From positions 165,701,860-165,765,859 of the forward strand of contig OV050030.1 of assembly GCA_920105625.2 (NCBI GenBank): DNA of 64,000 nt, read 5' to 3'. The position numbers and the translations under genes are program-made. Each line of letters begins with the position of its first letter. Within the stretch, counting starts at the first letter, position 1. Below the pieces are notes generated by a model. It ran no database searches and was not told where the DNA came from. It saw nothing but the letters and a program-made list of their open reading frames with translations. Of the stretch, positions 1 to 10,490 are shown one piece after another. Source of the stretch: Clusia tigrina (Eukaryota > Arthropoda > Insecta > Diptera > Clusiidae).

Positions 1-1155
1 CCTGGTTATCATAGACATACCATAGCGGAAAGGGAATATGACCAACACAACCTGCTGGCATTACTAAAAAGATACCTAAATCCTTCTGTGAAAAATGCTA
101 TAAGTGCACCAGAGTTTGTAATGGGTAAAATACAGGAGATTTATCCATTGCACCTTAGAAATTATAAAGTTTCTTTTACGCGAGCATTCGTGGAAGATGT
201 CATTTCGGAGAACAATCAGGAAAATGTCATTATTGACACTCATAACAGAGCTCACAGGAATGCAGCCGAAAACAAATTGCAGATTTTGGAGAAGTGGTAT
301 TTTCCCAGTATGTTTTCGAAGATAAAGCGGATAGTAAGAATATGCTCAATATGCAAAAAGAATAAATACGATAGGCACCCTAACTATCCAAAAATAAAAG
401 AAACACCTATATCCTCCTATCCCGGACAGGTGATCCATATCGACATTTTTTCAACAGACAAGAAGCTAGTAATGACTGCTCTGGATAAATTCTCCAAGTA
501 CGCCCAGGTTAAAATGCTAACGGGAAAGTCTATCGAGGAAGTTAGAAGACCACTAAGGGATATCTTATTCTTCTATGGGGTTCCAAAAACGGTCCTAATC
601 GATAATGAGAAATCTTTAAATTCTTCTACTATTCTGTTTATGATGAGGGATGAATTGGACATTGAAGTGTTCACTACACCTCCTTATTCAAGCGAGTCAA
701 ATGGACAAGTTGAAAGATTCCATTCAACCCTCGGAGAATTGCTGAGGTGTCTGAAGGTGGAGGGAGTATGTAGAAATGTCGAGGAACTTCTCGAAAGGGC
801 GGTAAACGAGTACAATCATTCAATACACTCAACTGCCGAAAGAAAACCTGTTGATCTATTCTTTGGAAGAACAGTCGACTTTTCCCCTGGTAGTTATGAC
901 AGAACTAGACATTCAAATATGGAAAAAATACAAGAGAAACAAAAGCGGAATCTAGAATACCATAACAAGAGGAAACATAATGACGAACAATATACTCCAT
1001 GACAAGTAGTTTTTGTCAGGATTAATAAAAGATTAAGAACAAAACTATCTGAGAAGTACAGGGAAGAAATAGTAAAAGAGAACAGAAATTCTACAATAGT
1101 CACCGAAAGCGGACGAATCGTCTCCACAAGAAACATATCAGAAATTAATTTATAA
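1..1155 (+). pseudogene. gypsy-A pol 3' part: integrase, copy 1
   Basis: Open from base 1 to a TGA at 1000-1002, then the same frame continues to about 1155. Errantivirus-like Ty3/gypsy integrase: zinc-binding HHCC region (THNRAHR, then CSICKKNK), DDE core with Asp in HIDIF, Asp in LIDNEKS and Glu in NGQVERFH. The second copy on the opposite strand (4402-5545) has GGA where this one has TGA, so the stop is a nonsense mutation; a small insertion near 1125 also breaks the tail. RNase H and RT parts are missing or lie outside the window. It lies head-on to the env debris that follows, so it is not the 5' part of that unit. Integrase identity is certain; activity is not expected. Confidence 0.93.
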
Positions 1156-1179
1156 ATTTCCATTTATAGATTGCTAATT

Positions 1180-1375
1180 TTAATCTAATCTTTAAATAAT
1201 CTAAAATGCTGACGTAGTCCACGTGCCGAGTGATGACGTTGGGAACGTTGAATGTTGTTTGTTCTCGTTGAGTTGTGCAATGTGACACCTGGATTGTTGC
1301 TGCTGACGGTGTGTCTGGATGGGATGCGCGTGCAGTAACAAATGCAATGTATAATGTGTTAACTCTTCCCCCTCT
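1180..1375 (-). repeat. LTR fragment with polypurine tract, gypsy-A-like
   Basis: On the minus strand a purine-rich tract (AGAGGGGGAAG, about 1365-1375) is followed by AGTTAACACATT, the AGT start typical of errantivirus LTRs. It lies directly downstream of the env remnant, as expected for a 3' LTR. The LTR is cut at about 1180, where the oppositely oriented integrase copy begins. No second LTR of this element was found in the window, so its length cannot be measured. Confidence 0.5.
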
Positions 1376-1402
1376 AAGTTCCATACGTCCTCGAATGGAA
1401 TC

Positions 1403-2169
1403 TCAAAAACATGGTAGGTTGAAGATGCTCTTATTTTGGCTATTGACCTGTATCCTGGGAGAGTTGTTTGTAGGTTGGTTACTTTGGGAAGGCTTTTCTA
1501 TGACGGTTTCAACTTGATTGGATTTGATGTTCCTGCATTCTTTTGAACGCTTTTGAAGGACGAAAACCCCAATTATCAGGGCAGTTGTTATCACTCCTAT
1601 GTTCAATGGAAGACTAATCTGGTTAACCGACTTCAGCTTACGAATTGACAGCGTGTTTTTAACATTAATATCATTTATTAGTTCCAAAGATAATGTTCTC
1701 TCTTCGGCATCTGTGTTCATGGGTTGAATTAGGGCAGGAAGAGCCTTTGTTGCTGTGATTTGTCTTGATGCGTATGTTCTGTTGTTAACCCGTATAGTAC
1801 TGTTATAATGATGAACGACATACGACCCATTGAGCCACATAGTTGAGTTATCCACGTCGATTTCGCCGCTGTTTTGATTTAGGAATAATATGTCATCCTC
1901 GATCTCCTCTATAGTACTGATATGCTCATTATTGGTTATGGTGCACTTAGATGTTTGACGCGTTCACAGCTTCGGGTTGTTTCTGTGATATCTTCATAAT
2001 TTCCGGGACTACATATCGATAAGCTGCTGTAGGTTGAGCATTTTCCTTTTAGGCCACAAATTTTGTTCTTACAATCTAACACGTAATCATAGTCTAGTCT
2101 AGTTACAAAGTTTTCTCTCTTTATAGTTTTAATTAGTAGTATAATACAATGTAATGCATTTATAAACAC
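1403..2169 (-). pseudogene. env-like C-terminal remnant of an errantivirus-like element
   Basis: Two minus-strand open stretches (1936-2169 and 1403-1855) join by a single frameshift near 1940. The first is cysteine-rich, like a class I/F-type envelope ectodomain. The second has several N-x-S/T sites and ends in a hydrophobic membrane segment (LPLNIGVITTALIIGVFVL) followed by a basic and polar cytoplasmic tail. Position just before a polypurine tract and LTR start is the canonical env position. Most of the N-terminal env is absent. Assignment rests on topology and position, not on a diagnostic catalytic motif. Confidence 0.6.
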
Positions 2170-2189
2170 TTAATGCAAATGCACCTTAA

Positions 2190-2890
2190 TGCATTCAAAA
2201 GCACTCCGTGTGATGCACCTTAAGGCACCCAAAGATACAGACAGCCTTCACGAGTGATATCATGTGCGCAACAATTAAACGGCACACACTATCCCTTGTC
2301 TGTCAGTCTCCCACGATTTGTTTATCGTTATGCGATAACAAGAAACGAGTATCGGACTGTCCAGACAGAGCTCGACACTCGATACTCGTGCCACAACCGT
2401 CGCTCAATGCTTTCTCACGCCTTTGAGTACGACGCTATGACGTACATTCATAAGAGCAGGCAGAACGACAGACAGACGATCTTGTTGCACATGTCTGCCA
2501 CACTGCAGACTCCATCTAATGCAGTATATGGTCGCAAGTAAATAGAGCGCACCAGTGGGTATGTGCTCTACACTCGTGAAAGAGTATGCACTAAAGGCAT
2601 GCGCGTTGCACTTGGGGTAAGCAAATAGTATAACACTTTAGACTCAAATATTGTATAATAGATTAGAATAAGTTTATGATAGCAACCGAGGTTACTTGAA
2701 TAATAAAAACGCAGACCATGAACACTTCTTGTCTTGCCTACAAATTGAAAACAAGACTTTTCTATTCCTCGGCAGTTCATTAGAACTTGCCTTTTTAATA
2801 GTAGTAATACATGAACATTTGGGCAGTCCTTTGACTTGCCACCTTCATAGGCAGCGACCAGCATGCCAATACAAAACTGGTCCGGACTTA
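2190..2890. other. unassigned spacer between env remnant and mariner
   Basis: No convincing coding frame. A short motif around TGCACCTTAATGCA recurs within 2160-2230. Open frames here are short and without domain features. It may be an older repeat or host DNA into which the flanking elements inserted. Confidence 0.4.
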
Positions 2891-2896
2891 TTCTTA

Positions 2897-3933
2897 TTAT
2901 TCATCAACAACTATCTTGTCTCCTTCAAAGTAATTCCCCTCAGATATAATACACTTATGCCAGCGTTTTTTCCAATCCTCGAAACACTTCTGAAACACTG
3001 TTTCGATTTTTCTTTTATCTCCTCAATCGTAGCAAAACGCTTTCCTTTTATCGTTGTCTTCAGTTTTGGAAAGAGGAAAAAGTCAGCGGAGGCCAAGTCC
3101 GGTGAATACGGAGGTTAAGGCATGATAACGGTTTTGTTTTTGGCCAAAAAATTACGCACAAGCATCGATGTGTGAGCTGGTGCGTTATCATGGTGCAAAA
3201 TCTATGATTGGTTTTTCCACAATTCAGGGCGTTTCTGACGAATTGCTTCTCGCAAACGGCGCATAACTTCAAGGTAGTATTCCTTGTTGACAGTACGACC
3301 TTGTGGCACGAATTCATGATGCACCACGCCATTGCAATCAAAGAAAACTGTCAGCAAAACCTTTACGTTCGACCGAACTTGACGTGCTTTTTTCGTTCTT
3401 GGCTCAGCTGGACGTTTCCATTGGGAAGATTGGGCTTTGGTTTCAATGTCATACCCATACACCCACGATTCGTCACCAGTTATGATCTTTTTGAGGAAAT
3501 CTGGATCGTCGTTGACGATGGTCAACAGCTCCTGAGCGATGTCCATGCGAAGTTGTTTTTGCTCAAAATTTAGCAATTTTGGAACAATCTTGGCTGCCGC
3601 ACGTTTCATGCCTAAAACATCCGTAAAAATTGGTTGGCGTGAGCCGAACGATATGCCAACATCATCAGCAACCTCTCTGATAGTAATTCGACGATTATCC
3701 AAAATCATTTTCTTCACTGCGTCAATGTTTTCATCGGTTGTTGACGTGCTCGGGCGACCAGGACGAGCATCGTCATTGACAACCTCTCGGCCTTCCTTAA
3801 ACCGGTTGTACCACAATTGAACTTGTGTTCTGCTCATAGTTGACTCGCCAAAGGCCACAGTCAACATTTCAAATGTCCTTGCGCATTTAATTTCATTTTT
3901 TACACAAAACTGAATACAGTTTCTTTGATCCAT
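2897..3933 (-). pseudogene. mariner transposase, inactivated
   Basis: Starts at the ATG at 3931-3933 (MDQRNCIQFC). It has a helix-turn-helix DNA-binding half, a GRPSTS linker, then the DD34D core: Asp in GDESWVYGYD, Asp in HHDNAPAH, Asp in YSPDLASADF. Inactivating lesions: TAG at 3202-3204 where family members have Trp, TAA at 3115-3117 where Gln is expected, and a deletion plus frameshift in the C-terminal tail near 2990-3030. Roughly the usual family length of about 345 residues apart from the deletion. It would catalyse TA-targeted cut-and-paste transposition if intact. Confidence 0.93.
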
Positions 3934-4131
3934 TTTTTCGAATAGTACAAAATCGAAGAGCACACCAAAACACGACTAACCTTTTTATCTGTCAAAAACA
4001 AACTGACAATCCAAAATGGTTGGTATTGCCAACATATATAACAGACATGTGTACCAACATAACAGAAAAAAAATGCGAACATCGAACATACGTAACTCAC
4101 GAAATAACGGTTATTTTTTTATCACACCTCG
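2897..4131 (-). mobile_element. mariner (DD34D), 3' terminal repeat lost
   Basis: The 5' terminal inverted repeat lies at 4106-4131 (minus-strand start CGAGGTGTGATAAAAAAATA) and is flanked by a TA at 4132-4133, the mariner target. The same terminus occurs in the second mariner at 11522. The 3' end stops just after the transposase stop codon near 2897; no matching inverted repeat follows, so the element is truncated. It lies immediately downstream of the pol gene of gypsy-A, in the presumed env region. Confidence 0.88.
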
Positions 4132-4133
4132 TA

Positions 4134-4401
4134 TGTATGATTTTATTTGGGATATGGTGTATTTTAGGAAAAAGATCAGAGGGTGATTTAAGGTGATATT
4201 CTGAACAATGTTACTTTCTATTTCATGAATGAGGGTATCGTAGCTCCTTAATTCGATAGTTAAATTATCTTGAAATTGCCGGTCTGAAGCTTGCCAGTCC
4301 TGAGTGCATTGCTACCAGTTTTGAATTTGAGTATTCCTATCTGGGTTTCTCTGGCGCAAAGTGCCTTTAAAATTAGCAATCTGTAAATGGAAATTTATAA
4401 A
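4134..4401 (-). other. post-pol segment of gypsy-A, possible env start
   Basis: Sequence directly after the pol stop on the minus strand, up to the mariner TA. It holds short frames rather than one gene; one reads through a stretch resembling the start of an env-type ectodomain. The first bases (to about 4375) are shared with the inverted copy at 1156-1179, which then diverges. Confidence 0.35.
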
Positions 4402-5433
4402 TTAATTTCTGATATGTTTCTTGTGGACGATTCGTCCGCTTTCGGTGACTATTGTAGAATTTCTGTTCTCTTTTACTATTTCTTCCCTGTACTTCTCAGA
4501 TAGTTTTGTTCCTAATCTTTTATTAATCCTGACAAAAACTACTTGTCCTGGAGTATATTGTTCGTCATTATGTTTCCTCTTTTTATGGTATTCTAGATTC
4601 CGCGTTTGTTTCTCTTGTATTTTTTCCATATTTGAATGTCTAGTTCTGTCATAACTACCAGGGGTGAAGTCGACTGTTCTTCCACAGAATAGATCAACAG
4701 GTTTTCTTTCGACAGTTGAGTGTATTGAATGATTGTACTCGTTTACCGCCCTTTTGAGAAGTTCCTCGAAATTTCTACATACTCTCTCCGCCATCAGACA
4801 CCTCAGCAATTCCCCGAGGGTTGAATGGAATCTTTCAACTTGTCCATTTGACTCGCTTGAATAAGGAGGTGTAGTGAACACTTCAATGTCCAATTCATCC
4901 CTCATCATAAACAGAATAGTAGAAGAATTTAAAGATTTCTCATTATCGATTAGGACCGTTTTTGGAACCCCATAGAAGAATAAGATATCCCTTAGTGGTC
5001 TTCTAACTTCCTCGATAGACTTTCCCGTTAGCATTTTAACCTGGGCGTACTTGGAGAATTTATCCAGAGCAGTCATTACTAGCTTCTTGTCTGTTGAAAA
5101 AATGTCGATATGGAGCACCTGTCCGGGATAGGAGGATATAGGTGTTTATTTTATTTTTGGATAGTTAGGGTGCCTATCGTATTTATTCTTTTTGCATATT
5201 GAGCATATTCTTACTATCCGCTTTATCTTCGAAAACATACTGGGAAAATACCACTTCTCCAAAATCTGCAATTTGTTTTCGGCTGCATTCCTGTGGGCTC
5301 TGTTATGAGTGTCAATAATGACATTTTCCTGATCGTTCTCCGAAATGACATCTTCCACGAATGCTCGCGTAAAAGAAACTTTATAATTTCTAAGGTGCTA
5401 TGGATAAATCTCCTGTATTTTACCCATTACAAA
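4402..5433 (-). pseudogene. gypsy-A integrase, copy 2
   Basis: Same protein as the plus-strand copy at 1-1155. HHCC zinc region (about 5175-5330) and DDE core with HIDIF, LIDNEKS and NGQVERFH are all visible. Nonsense codons interrupt it: a TAA at 5146-5148 where copy 1 has GAA, a TAG in the segment before the zinc region (Leu in copy 1), and another at 5434-5436 (Glu in copy 1). The C-terminal basic segment runs to the natural stop at 4402. Gene order RNase H, integrase, presumed env matches errantiviruses. Confidence 0.94.
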
Positions 5434-6060
5434 CTATGGTGCACTTATAGCATTTTTCACAGAAGGATTTAGGTATGTTTTTAGTAATGCCAGCAGGTTG
5501 TGTTGGTCATATTCCCTTTCCGCTATGGTATGTCTATGATAACCAGGGAATATAATTTGAAATTGATACGATGCCATCTCCCCTACGCTGAGAAATATTT
5601 GGTTTTTGAATGCGTTTATAGGGACCTCTACCCAGGGCACCAAATTTTTCCCGGAACTCTCCTGGCTATGAACGATGCCGGTTAATGAGTTCACATTAGT
5701 GATTGGTTTATATTTAATCTCATAGTTGTACTCTTCGAGAATCGCCTTCCATATTTTCATTTTCACATTAGTATTCTTGTTACTCAAGGCATTTGTCAAC
5801 GGCTGGTGATCAGTGAAGATACTGACTTTGCAGTTCCATATAAATAATTTCGAAAAGTATGTAGACACACTATAGCTAGCATCTCCCTCTCATTGGTAGC
5901 ATAGTGTCCGTCTGTTTCCGACAATACCCTTGAAATAAAAGCTATTGGTCTATCATCCTGGCTAAGTACAGCCCCGAGTGCCACATTGGAAACATCGGTT
6001 GTCAGATGAAATTCCTTCTTGTAGTCCGGGTAAAATAGCATAACTTATCGAGATAATAGA
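5434..6060 (-). pseudogene. gypsy-A RNase H and connector
   Basis: Overlapping minus-strand frames 5796-6041 and 5434-5868. The first shows the RNase H start of Ty3/gypsy (LTTDVSNVALGAVLSQ, then ATNEREMLAIV); the second continues with FTDHQPLTNAL and the connector toward integrase. One frameshift near 5860 separates them. Part of the same polyprotein as the flanking RT and integrase remnants. Confidence 0.9.
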
Positions 6061-6949
6061 GCATTTTTTAGAGAATCCATTGCTTTCATTTCATTGCACC
6101 CAAGTGTTATTCTCACTTTGCTTGACTCAGATCTAGGAATTGAGCTGTTGGGGCCTCTCAACATAGCGGTTAACGGTTTGGCTAAATCCGCATATCCTTT
6201 CACAAACTTGTGTAGTAATTACAGAGTCCCAAAAATGATCTTAGCTGCCGCAATGTTGTAGGGTATTGAATTTTTACCATAGCCTCAACTCTTTCCTGTA
6301 TTGTACTGATGCCTTTATCAGAAACTGCGAACCCTAGAAATTCAACTTTCGTCTTAAAAGCACGCATTTATCTAGTTGTACCCTCATATTTGAAGCTGCT
6401 AGGGTGCTAAAGATTTCCTTCAAATGATTGAAGTGTGCTACCTCGTCCTTACTAAAAATTATAATATCGTCGATATAAACGTAGCAAGTCCTTCCGATGA
6501 AATCTCTGAGGATATCGTCCAATGCCCTCTGAAATATTGATGGGGTGTTCTTAAGTCCGAACGGGAGTCTTGTGAACTCGTATTTCCCGTTGTTAACCGA
6601 AAATGCCGTTTTTTCGTTTAGTGGGATTTGATGAAATCCGCTTTTGAGATCGATAACTGTAAAGAATTTATTGCCGCCGAGGTGAGACAATACCTGTCCA
6701 ATTTCTGGTATTGGATATTTGTCAGCTATAGTGACTGCGTCAATTTTCTGAAATCCACAACAACTCTATATTTTCTTTTCCCCGATGCGTCCTCCTATTT
6801 TGGGACAACCGATATGGGTGAATTGTAGGGTGAACGATATGGTCTTATTATTCCGCCTTTTAATAGCGTGGTTATTTCCTCCTCGACAACACTCTTCAGT
6901 GCCATTGGATAGGGATAGTTTCTCGTGTAGATGGGCTCCTCTGTTTACG
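6061..6949 (-). pseudogene. gypsy-A reverse transcriptase
   Basis: The clearest block is 6334-6690: FFTVIDLKSGFHQIPL, RLPFGLKNTPSIFQ and the catalytic box YIDDIIIF. Upstream sequence to about 6950 carries the N-terminal fingers region with a stop in it; downstream (6060-6333) is the connection region with stops and frameshifts. The segment around 6440-6860 recurs, almost unchanged, inside the mosaic mariner at 11992-12402. Non-functional as it stands. Confidence 0.93.
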
Positions 6950-7435
6950 TTAACTTGTGTACGTTAACTTTTCGTCTGGGTCCGCGAAAAGATTTTTGTG
7001 AGATTCTATTATCTTCCTCATAGTTGTTGCTTGATGTCCCGGAAGATGATCGACTCTAATTTCCAGGTTGTTCACATCCTGTGATAAGTATTGGTATATT
7101 GGTATTTTCATACCGTTTTTAAGTGCAAAGTAATTATCGGCCGTGTGAATTATTGCAGATAGTTCCCTTAAAGTGTCGTTGCCTAGAATTGCATCAAAAG
7201 TTCTCAGTCCGGGTAGGAGGTAAAATTTAATAGGTTGGACTGAGTCAACGAATAGATTTAAAAGAGTATGGTGTGATATTCGTACATCACCGGATATTGT
7301 TTTTGCACAGAAATAATCCTGATTTTCCGCAGGATTCTCCGCAAAAATCGCCTTAATATAGTCCTTATTACTACCTGTGTCCAAAAGAATTTTTAGTATC
7401 TCACCGTTCCTCGTTTTAATTTTAAAATATGGCAA
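6950..7435 (-). pseudogene. gypsy-A aspartic protease domain
   Basis: Minus-strand frame with the retropepsin active-site motif ILLDTGSNKDYI near its start and the second conserved region DAILGNDTLREL about 70 residues later. The C-terminal part is the linker into the RT fingers. The protease itself is uninterrupted, but the polyprotein around it is broken. Confidence 0.9.
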
Positions 7436-7439
7436 CGAG

Positions 7440-7795
7440 GAACTGTTTAGCCAAAAAAATTGAGGTCAGCGTTAAGATCCTCAGTTGAGTAATCTTCTAC
7501 TAGATTATCCGCTGTTTTGTATCCTTTGCAAAAATAGTATATTGACTCGTCGACGTATTCATCATTAACTTTATCTATATATTCGTTAAGGTGCGGCGTA
7601 TTTCCTACAGCTCCCTCAAGTGGCTCCGTTTCAATGTCATGTTGTGGATTCTTTATTTGCTGATTGGTAGTACCATCCGTTCTTAAGTGATAGTTCCTCT
7701 GAGCATTGTAAGCTGGTCCTTGGAAAGAACCTCCATATCCCCTTTAGACCACGTTATTGATCGGTGGTCTGTTGGCATAATTTATTTGCTTGGTC
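7440..7795 (-). pseudogene. gypsy-A gag C-terminal part
   Basis: Asn, Gln, Tyr and Arg-rich minus-strand frames of the kind found at the end of errantivirus gag, followed by an acidic segment and the protease frame. The sequence ends abruptly at 7795, where the Polinton terminal repeat begins; the preceding part of gag is at 29593-30052. One stop lies in the first 60 bases and one near 7450. Confidence 0.7.
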
Positions 7796-8520
7796 AGTAG
7801 CTAAACAGTGTATGTTTTGGATCAAAAACGCGTGTATTTTTCTTATGGAGGTCTAAAATTTACGAAAAAACTGGACATTTATTATTCTAAGTCGAAAGCT
7901 TTTAGAGGCGCCATCTGGCGGTGAGTTTTTTGTTGAAAGTTTTTTTGTGTAAAGCTCTGGTTTGTGTCTTTGCTATGATCGGAGTGAGATTTTGTGGGAA
8001 GCTGAGTTTTGGTTTGTGTCTTTGCTATAAGAAACTTCTTATGTATTGAAATTTCCTTATACCCACCACCCCCCCCGCCACATTCTTTGCTATTGATTAA
8101 CACAAGTTTCTTTTATACTAAAAAGTTCAAACACAGTATTTACTTTTACATTCCGCCCCTGTGTTTGCAGTTGTCATCAAAGTTTAAGTTCAACACAGTT
8201 TGGTATTTACTGATATCGAAAGCTTTTTAGAGGTACCATCTGACGGTGAGTTTTTTGTTGAAAGTTTTTGTGGAAAGCTCTGGTTCGATCACCATAAGTT
8301 TATTTTAAACTAAAAGTTCAACACAGTATTTACTCTCACCTTCCGCCCCTGTGTTTACGGCTGCCAACAAGTTCAAGTTCAACACAGTTTGCTATTTATT
8401 GATAAGAAAGCAGCTGCATTCGGTCTGATGTGATCGCTTGACGCTGAGTGCATGCAGTTGCTTTCTTGAACTCATGTTATAAAAATAGTTTGCTAAATGA
8501 GCTAGTTTATATTAGAATTT
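7796..8520. repeat. Polinton left terminal repeat, internally duplicated
   Basis: It starts with AG and contains two tandem versions of a unit beginning with TCGAAAGCTTTTAGAGG (about 7891 and 8216), each running through GGTGAGTTTTTTGTTGAAAG and ending in a TTTAYTGATA stretch. The inner half matches 29294-29592 in inverted orientation. Outer portions also match 40147 and 47895, so at least three Polinton termini of this family are present. Open frames over the proline codon run near 8050 are not genes. Confidence 0.88.
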
Positions 8521-8566
8521 TATTTTTTCTCTTAGAAAACAAAGTGAATTTATAATTTTTTTTAAA
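8479..8566 (+). promoter_or_regulatory. Polinton left promoter region
   Basis: A TATA-like element (TATAAAAATAG at 8479) is followed by TTTGCTAAATGAGCTAGTTT, then a short leader up to an ATG at 8567. The same block, usually with TATAAATAG, stands at 10491, 40556 and 48122. Its conservation across copies and position just before a gene support a promoter; the start site is not determined. Confidence 0.6.
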
Positions 8567-9109
8567 ATGGAAGCGGAGAGAATAATAGTTATGGATGTTT
8601 AAGGATATTATAGTGAAAGTAAATTTATTCCGAAGGAAGTCAGTATTTCGGGATATTGGGATAAAATCGTTTATTATTGGACCGCCTTTTGAATATTCGA
8701 GGCTATTGAAGGAAGAAAGGAAAACAATTGATTGGTTGACTCATCATCATCATGGATTACGCTGGCATGATGGTAACTCAACGCTAAAGGATCTCTATGA
8801 ATATATTTTTCTAAATATAAAGAAAGATGAAAATCCAACTATATATTTAAAAGGTTTGGAAAACGCAAAATGGATACGAGATTTGATAGGAGAAGAAATA
8901 ATTATAAACAATTTAGATGATTTTGGTTGTCCTAGTTTAAAAAATTTATATAAAACTAATAACAATATAAATGTTTGTGAATATCATACAAAGCATTGCA
9001 AATGTATAAAAAAAAATGGAAGAAATATGTGTATTTGTGCTGAGAAAAATGTAATTGTATTAGGAAATTTTATACTTACTTCAAAATATAAAAATTTCAA
9101 AATTAAATA
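8567..9109 (+). pseudogene. Polinton conserved N-terminal protein (unknown; exonuclease-like pattern)
   Basis: Reads from ATG 8567 (MEAERIIVMDV), hits TAA at codon 12 where the copy at 48203 has CAA, loses a few bases near 8655, then is open to 9109. Visible features: an IVMDVxGFY start with an early Asp, FIIGPPFEYS, a run of four His (THHHHGLRW), KGLENAKWIRDLI, NLDDFGCPSL, and a Cys/His tail (EYHTKHCKC, MCICAEK). The early Asp and late LDDFGCPS recall DEDD-type 3'-5' exonucleases, but this is only a pattern impression. It lies directly behind the terminal promoter in two independent copies, so it is a real gene of the element. Confidence 0.7.
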
Positions 9110-9120
9110 AAATTAAAAAC

Positions 9121-9270
9121 AATTTATATAAAACTAATATCAATGTTTGTGAATATCATACAAAGTATAAAAAAAAATTAAAGAAACATGTGTATTGTAA
9201 ATGTAATTGTATTAGGAAATTTTATACTTACTTCAAAATATAAATTTCAAATTAAATAAAATTAAAAACA
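9121..9270 (+). repeat. partial tandem copy of the preceding gene's 3' end
   Basis: Repeats most of 8941-9113 (AATTTATATAAAACTAATA, GTTTGTGAATATCATACAAA, TTAGGAAATTTTATACTTAC) with small deletions. It does not encode an independent product. Confidence 0.8.
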
Positions 9271-9384
9271 AATATATATTTTGATTTTTTATTTTCAATT
9301 TGTTTATTTTATTTTTTTACAGTTTTACATATATTGTTACTTTTCGATTTTCTATTTGTACAAGAGCATACATAGATTCTTTAG
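9271..9384. other. A/T-rich gap between convergent Polinton genes
   Basis: Low-complexity A/T tracts between the 3' ends of the plus-strand gene ending near 9109 and the minus-strand gene starting at 10089. Probably the shared 3' untranslated region; no specific signal is visible. Confidence 0.4.
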
Positions 9385-10089
9385 CTAAGAAATAAGTATT
9401 AGTTTTTTTTCTGTAATTACACGAGCGCTGATAGTCCAAACTGCTTTTTCAATTGGACGAGAAAAATTTATCAACCTGGGAATTAACTCAAATTCTTCAT
9501 CTGGATGTTCTATTGCATATTTTTCCTCTAATTTGAAAAGGATATCCTGCTCTACGCATTCTGTAAGAGCATCGAAGAATAAATCGTCTGTGTTCCAGAG
9601 ATCGCAAAAACCTTGATCTAATTCAGCATCATTTAAATTATTTCCGAAATAATTCGGATCTTCCAAAATTGACTTTTCTTCATTAAATTTTAAATGAACC
9701 ATTTTTTCCTACATAGAAGGTTGACAAAAGTTCCCATACTGAATTTAAAATTTTCCAACAACAGCCTTTTTATCGTCTTTTTATTGAAGTGAAGGAAATC
9801 AGAGTAAGGCAATGCGAGGTAATTTAAACATTGTTGCATACAGATTAAAAAGTTTTCCTGCCTTTCGATATCGCTCATAAAGCATTACACATGCACATGT
9901 GCTTACATTCTGTATGTTGTCATCATTTGTTGCCCACCAACAATCTAACTTATGATGTCCATATATATAATTAGAGAGCTTTGTTATTTTTAATTCATTT
10001 ATTACTGCTTCGAAGAATTCTATATGCTCTGCTTCAATCCAAAATCTGTATTTATTTAGTAAATTTTCTGACACAGTAGAGGAAATCAT
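9385..10089 (-). pseudogene. unrecognised Polinton protein, frameshifted
   Basis: Three overlapping minus-strand frames (9799-10089, 9690-9878, 9385-9702) look like one gene of about 230 residues broken by two frameshifts. The N-terminal part has MISSTVSENLLNKYRFWIE and a DCWWATNDD segment; the C-terminal part is acidic (FCDLWNTDDLFFDALTECVE). No domain recognised. It is divergent from the small gene at 10583 across the repeat region 10110-10490, suggesting a bidirectional control region. It could be two adjacent small genes. Confidence 0.5.
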
Positions 10090-10185
10090 TTTTGAACAGC
10101 TTTCTTCAACTTAGTTTGTTATATACTAATAAACAAAAAAAGGCGCTGCATCCCATTAAAATCAACTCTGATTGATGATTACTGA

Positions 10186-10407
10186 GAAGAAAAAAAATGT
10201 AGTTGCATTATTGAACTCTCTTTGTTGTTTACTGATAAAAATGCAGCTGCATCCCATTTAAAATCAACTTTGATTGATGTTTACTGAGAAAAAAATGCAG
10301 CTGCTTTCCATTTTAAAAAATATAAACGTCTTGAACTCTCTTTGTTGTTTACTGATAAAAATGCAGCTGCTTTCCATTTAAAAATATATAAGAAACAATG
10401 CAGCTGC
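10186..10407 (+). repeat. iterated GATAA/CAGCTG module
   Basis: Copies of TGATAAAAATGCAGCTGC lie at 10234-10250 and 10354-10370, with variants at 10286-10304 and 10395-10407 and a degenerate copy at 10186-10207. They are embedded in longer imperfect tandem units starting TTGAACTCTCTTTGTTGTTT (10211 and 10331). The same core is found in the terminal repeats (8401-8417, 29346-29362 inverted, 40461, 40522). It lies between divergent genes, upstream of a TATA box. Confidence 0.75.
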
Positions 10408-10490
10408 AAGCTATTTACATAAAAGCTTATTCAACACGAATGTGTGTTTTAATAAATGTAATTGCTTTCCTCGTACTCAATATAAATAGT

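Noticed and set aside
1145..1517. Short open frames on both strands over the LTR fragment
   Set aside because: Overlap the LTR and polypurine tract; no family features.
3208..3820. Plus-strand open frames across the first mariner
   Set aside because: They lie antisense to the transposase and have no independent features.
7882..8230. Gly-rich (minus) and Pro-rich (plus) open frames
   Set aside because: They overlap in the Polinton terminal repeat over a short C/G run and are not conserved in the other termini.
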